In this document: in pieces, positions 28,346-30,786 of the stretch
How positions within the stretch are numbered: position 1 is the first letter of the stretch
How the letters are laid out: the number at the start of each line of letters is the position of its first letter
Source of the DNA: a virus
Length of the DNA stretch: 30,786 nt
Strand: one strand, 5' to 3'
IMG/VR virus record: IMGVR_UViG_3300032073_000146
Span: 1 to 30,786 of that record
Translations under genes and position numbers: made by a program
The notes under the pieces: generated by a model
Databases searched by the model: none
Told to the model about the DNA's origin: nothing
The model's input: the letters and a program-made list of their open reading frames with translations, nothing else

Positions 28346-28654
28346 TTACATCTCCTCTAATATGATGGAGATCTCTGCTGTTCCGGTCTTTGCTGCGACA
28401 AAAACAGAGGACGGTCTGTTGATCCCTCGACCGAGTCGAACCTGTATATAATTACTGCTGGGTACTGTGGCTCTTCCTGTCGGTACTGCTCCTCCGTCTG
28501 TTGCTCCATTGTTGCAGACATAGATCTCCTTTCCGACTGCTCCGAGAGAGATGCGAGTACATGCAGACGGCAAAAGAATCTCTGTTACTGTGACGTCTGC
28601 TGTAAAGTTGTAGAAGGCAGGATATGCGTTTAGTCCTCTCAGATCCTCGCTCAT
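28346..28654 (-). CDS. Small beta-sandwich virion-type protein A (paralogue)
   Basis: The 102-residue protein starts MSEDLRGLNAYPAFYNF. The ATG at 28654 overlaps the scaffold-like gene stop as ATGA and has GGAGGCAGTC directly before it. It shares its whole length with the protein at 27754-28068, with the same landmarks in the same order. It is probably a head-associated or fibre-adaptor protein. It follows the scaffold-like gene. Confidence 0.75.
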   Translation of the reverse strand: MSEDLRGLNAYPAFYNFTADVTVTEILLPSACTRISLGAVGKEIYVCNNGATDGGAVPTGRATVPSSNYIQVRLGRGINRPSSVFVAAKTGTAEISIILEEM

Positions 28655-29322
28655 GACTGCCTCCGGTTTCGACTCTTCCATGCCTGTACAACCTTCTCGC
28701 GATTCGCTGCATAAAACTCTGGATCTTTCAGAGCTCTGTCAAGGAATCCCGGAGAGTCAGGAGCAGGGATCGCTCCGACATTTGCACGAGGAGCAGGAGT
28801 GCTCGGATTAAAAGATTCTCCGAGAGCCTGTAGCTGTTCTGCTTCTGGTGAGATCGTCTGCTGTGGCTCTTGTCCTGCTGGTGCATCGTCTAGCATGCTC
28901 AGAGCTTGCAGATGAGGACGGATTGTGATCGGTGCTTTCTCTGGATTCTCTACCTGCTGATCTAGCCATTCGGAGAGAGTTACTCTGTCTTTGTCTGTGG
29001 TGTTTTTTTGTGACCGCTCATAACTCCACTCGATAGCCTCTACGAGATCGGGATCTGTTAATCCATGTTTTGAGATTGACTGATATCTGTGGAATCTCTG
29101 CTCGCTGTGCTGTAGCTTTTTGTTCATGTCGGTTAATTGTTGATTGAGTATATCGACAGAAGACATTGCTTTCTCTGCTTTGTCGAGTCTGCGCTGTGCT
29201 TCCTCAAGAGCTGACTCTGCCGTCTTTGCTCGGCTTGCAACCTTGCCGATCCGCTCTTTGATTATGTTCTCCATCTCTGTTTTTAATACGAAGGTTCGGC
29301 CCTCGTGCTCTATTTCGATCAT
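28651..29322 (-). CDS. Scaffold-like protein
   Basis: The 223-residue protein has a coiled-coil N-terminal half (about 15-80, RIGKVASRAKTAESALEEAQ), an acidic and proline/glutamine-rich middle (about 110-175), and a basic C-terminus (KVVQAWKSRNRRQS). This matches phage scaffolding proteins, which sit between portal and capsid genes and are charged, helical and basic at the capsid-binding end. GGAGACTACA precedes the ATG. No protease signature is seen. Confidence 0.8.
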   Translation of the reverse strand: MIEIEHEGRTFVLKTEMENIIKERIGKVASRAKTAESALEEAQRRLDKAEKAMSSVDILNQQLTDMNKKLQHSEQRFHRYQSISKHGLTDPDLVEAIEWSYERSQKNTTDKDRVTLSEWLDQQVENPEKAPITIRPHLQALSMLDDAPAGQEPQQTISPEAEQLQALGESFNPSTPAPRANVGAIPAPDSPGFLDRALKDPEFYAANREKVVQAWKSRNRRQS

Positions 29323-29338
29323 TGTAGTCTCCTATTTT

Positions 29339-30786
29339 TTAGATTGAATATTGCGCTCTTTCTGCTCGGATACGCTCGAGTTCTTGTTTTGCTTCTATGG
29401 GATCAAGGTCTGGATTCATGATCTGCATAGCGTCTACAGGAGAGATTAATCCTGCCTGTAATTTCTGTATGATGTCTTCTCGCTGGGCTCTCATCTCCTC
29501 GGGAGATAGTCCGAGAGGAGTATATACAACTCTGTATCCTGACTCGGGAAGAGATGCACCTAAGAAACGATTTGCAAGCATAGCGCATTTACTCATCATT
29601 TCCTCGTCTGCTCTTCGGAATACAGGAGCATATCTGCGCTGTGCTTCTCGTTGTCCATCTCGTGAGATTGACAGTGCATATCCTGATCTCGGATCTCCGC
29701 TCTGTCTCAATACCTCGGACGAGATGCCTGCTGCTGTGGCTACACGATACTCGTATTTGCTGATTGATTCGAGGAGCTTCTCCGGGTCTGCATAGGTAAA
29801 AGATCCGATCAAAGGCTGTCCCTGCATATCGGGCTCTGTCTGGAACATAAGGATGGAACTCGGATCAGTAGAGATCGCGGATCTTCTGCCGGTGAGGTCT
29901 CCCTGTAATTGTGACAAACCGGCCAAAGAGAGCCCTGCAACGTACTTCTGAGGCCATGAATTATCGCGTACACAATGAACGTAGAACGAAAAAAGCACTG
30001 CTGCTGTTAAACTTCCATAAGCCAGTTGAGAGGCATCAAAAGCGTTAAATAGCTGTCCTGTTTTCTCCGCATGATATAAGACGACAGGCAAGAAAGGTAC
30101 TCCGTCTTTGCTGCGATATGGATAAGCATCTCCTCGCATTGTTGCGTGTCCCATGTATGCCTCTGACATCTCCGCTCCGATTCCTCCTGCAGGAGTTGCT
30201 TCGTACATTCCGAAGAGAGGATCGTTTGGATTGCGTATGTCGATCACGTCCCAAACCCAAATAGCCTCTCCGGATTCCGGATGCATTCTGAGTCTGAGCT
30301 CTTGATAGTACAGAGGTATATCGGGAGCATCCTCGGACGCAGTAGCAATCACAAAATCAGGAGAGACTGCTCTATATGACAATCCCGGAACTCGTGCGAC
30401 TCCTCCCGGATGATGAGGAGCAACATCAACGCGTACAAACATCTCTCGGATTCCGAGTGTCATCTGTTGCACTTTCTGCATCAGTTGAAAGAAACCGGAC
30501 TTTGTGACGTATCCATCTCGTCCGACAAGTGCAGAGATGTCTCCCTCTCCTGTGACCTGTGGCTCTGAGTGGTACAACATAGCGAGCTGTCTTGTCACTT
30601 GCTCAATCGCACAGGACGAAAGATCAGAGGGCCCGAGAGCCTCCCGTCTGTCTGTGGGAAGATGTCGCAGGAGCTCCTCTTCGAGGTCTTGCTCCCATAG
30701 TCCTGTCAAGAGGCGTCTACGGAGTGCAGAGTGCTCCCATCGTCTCTCGTCTGTGTTGCTCGGTGCTTGTGGCTTTGGTGGTACGT
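29339..30786 (-). CDS. Portal protein, main part (cut by window end)
   Basis: This piece encodes residues 5-486 of the portal protein; only the first 13 bases (ATG to the fifth codon) lie beyond the window. It is helical at the stem and clip region, with long helices near the C-terminus (EEMRAQREDIIQKLQAGLIS and IEAKQELERI). The central beta-rich part includes AIWVWDVIDI. It follows TerL and precedes the scaffold-like gene, the normal order. A TTG at 30709 is inside the gene and is not its start; the true ATG is seen in the left copy at 314. Confidence 0.92.
   Translation of the reverse strand, partial: VPPKPQAPSNTDERRWEHSALRRRLLTGLWEQDLEEELLRHLPTDRREALGPSDLSSCAIEQVTRQLAMLYHSEPQVTGEGDISALVGRDGYVTKSGFFQLMQKVQQMTLGIREMFVRVDVAPHHPGGVARVPGLSYRAVSPDFVIATASEDAPDIPLYYQELRLRMHPESGEAIWVWDVIDIRNPNDPLFGMYEATPAGGIGAEMSEAYMGHATMRGDAYPYRSKDGVPFLPVVLYHAEKTGQLFNAFDASQLAYGSLTAAVLFSFYVHCVRDNSWPQKYVAGLSLAGLSQLQGDLTGRRSAISTDPSSILMFQTEPDMQGQPLIGSFTYADPEKLLESISKYEYRVATAAGISSEVLRQSGDPRSGYALSISRDGQREAQRRYAPVFRRADEEMMSKCAMLANRFLGASLPESGYRVVYTPLGLSPEEMRAQREDIIQKLQAGLISPVDAMQIMNPDLDPIEAKQELERIRAERAQYSI
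30486..30786. repeat. Terminal overlap, right copy (circular map)
   Basis: This copy matches bases 1-301. The six differences between the copies all fall in portal codons and all are silent. Confidence 0.93.

Noticed and set aside
1-30786. Terminal direct repeat of a linear virion genome
   Set aside because: The 301-base overlap lies inside the portal gene and the copies differ at six places. True terminal repeats would be identical and would duplicate part of a gene needlessly. Assembly of a circular map explains it.
22719-30786. Prohead protease
   Set aside because: No protein between portal and capsid shows a serine protease or ClpP-like motif; the 223-residue one reads as scaffold only.

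Overview
The window is essentially one complete genome of a tailed double-stranded DNA bacteriophage, written as a linear piece of a circular map. Bases 1-301 recur at 30486-30786 with six substitutions, so the unit is about 30,485 bp and the portal gene is cut by the window ends. The gene set is that of a siphovirus: TerS/TerL, portal, scaffold-like protein, HK97-type capsid, neck proteins, tail tube, a -1 frameshifted tail chaperone pair, a 694-residue tape measure and large tail-tip proteins. No integrase, tRNA gene, DNA polymerase or RNA polymerase is seen. Promoters look like sigma-70 sites and ribosome binding sites are GGAG-type, so the phage relies on a bacterial host's polymerases. 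The host cannot be named from the sequence.

Almost everything is on the minus strand. Read in transcription order, the early/replication block starts at a promoter near 11920-11946. It encodes a 191-residue unknown protein, a 64-residue protein, two helix-turn-helix proteins, a C5 cytosine methyltransferase with a second gene nested inside it in another frame, a SWIM zinc-finger protein, a RusA-type resolvase, an archaeo-eukaryotic-type primase, a second cytosine methyltransferase-like protein ending in a sliding-clamp motif, a VapE-type P-loop protein and its detached C-terminal domain. It ends at a terminator (5761-5784) lying in a repeat-rich, AT-rich stretch (5589-5824) that is the best origin candidate. 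Next come five very small genes (5476-4612) and a single small gene (4385-4146). Each unit has its own promoter, and both promoters carry the same 20-bp inverted repeat, a likely shared operator.

The late block starts at a strong promoter (3715-3743) and reads through two basic small proteins, TerS, two small proteins, TerL and portal. It continues across the map junction to the scaffold-like protein, two paralogous small proteins flanking a short fibre-like protein, a decapeptide-repeat fibre with its own promoter and terminator, and the capsid gene with its own promoter and terminator. It then runs through neck, tail tube, chaperones, tape measure, tail tip, an L,D-transpeptidase-fold lysin candidate and a holin-like protein. 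Three genes run on the plus strand: a small WGG-motif protein (3759-4130), a DEDDh exonuclease (11974-12549) and a 67-residue protein (25783-25986).

The most unusual points are: (1) a nested out-of-frame gene inside the methyltransferase, with its own strong Shine-Dalgarno; (2) a terminator after the capsid gene whose loop is complementary to the GGAGACTACAA leader used before many genes of this phage, a possible built-in antisense regulator; (3) a two-site operator system; (4) a VapE protein split into two genes; (5) a canonical A AAT TTT slippery site for the tail chaperone; (6) an overlap between the window ends whose differences are all synonymous.
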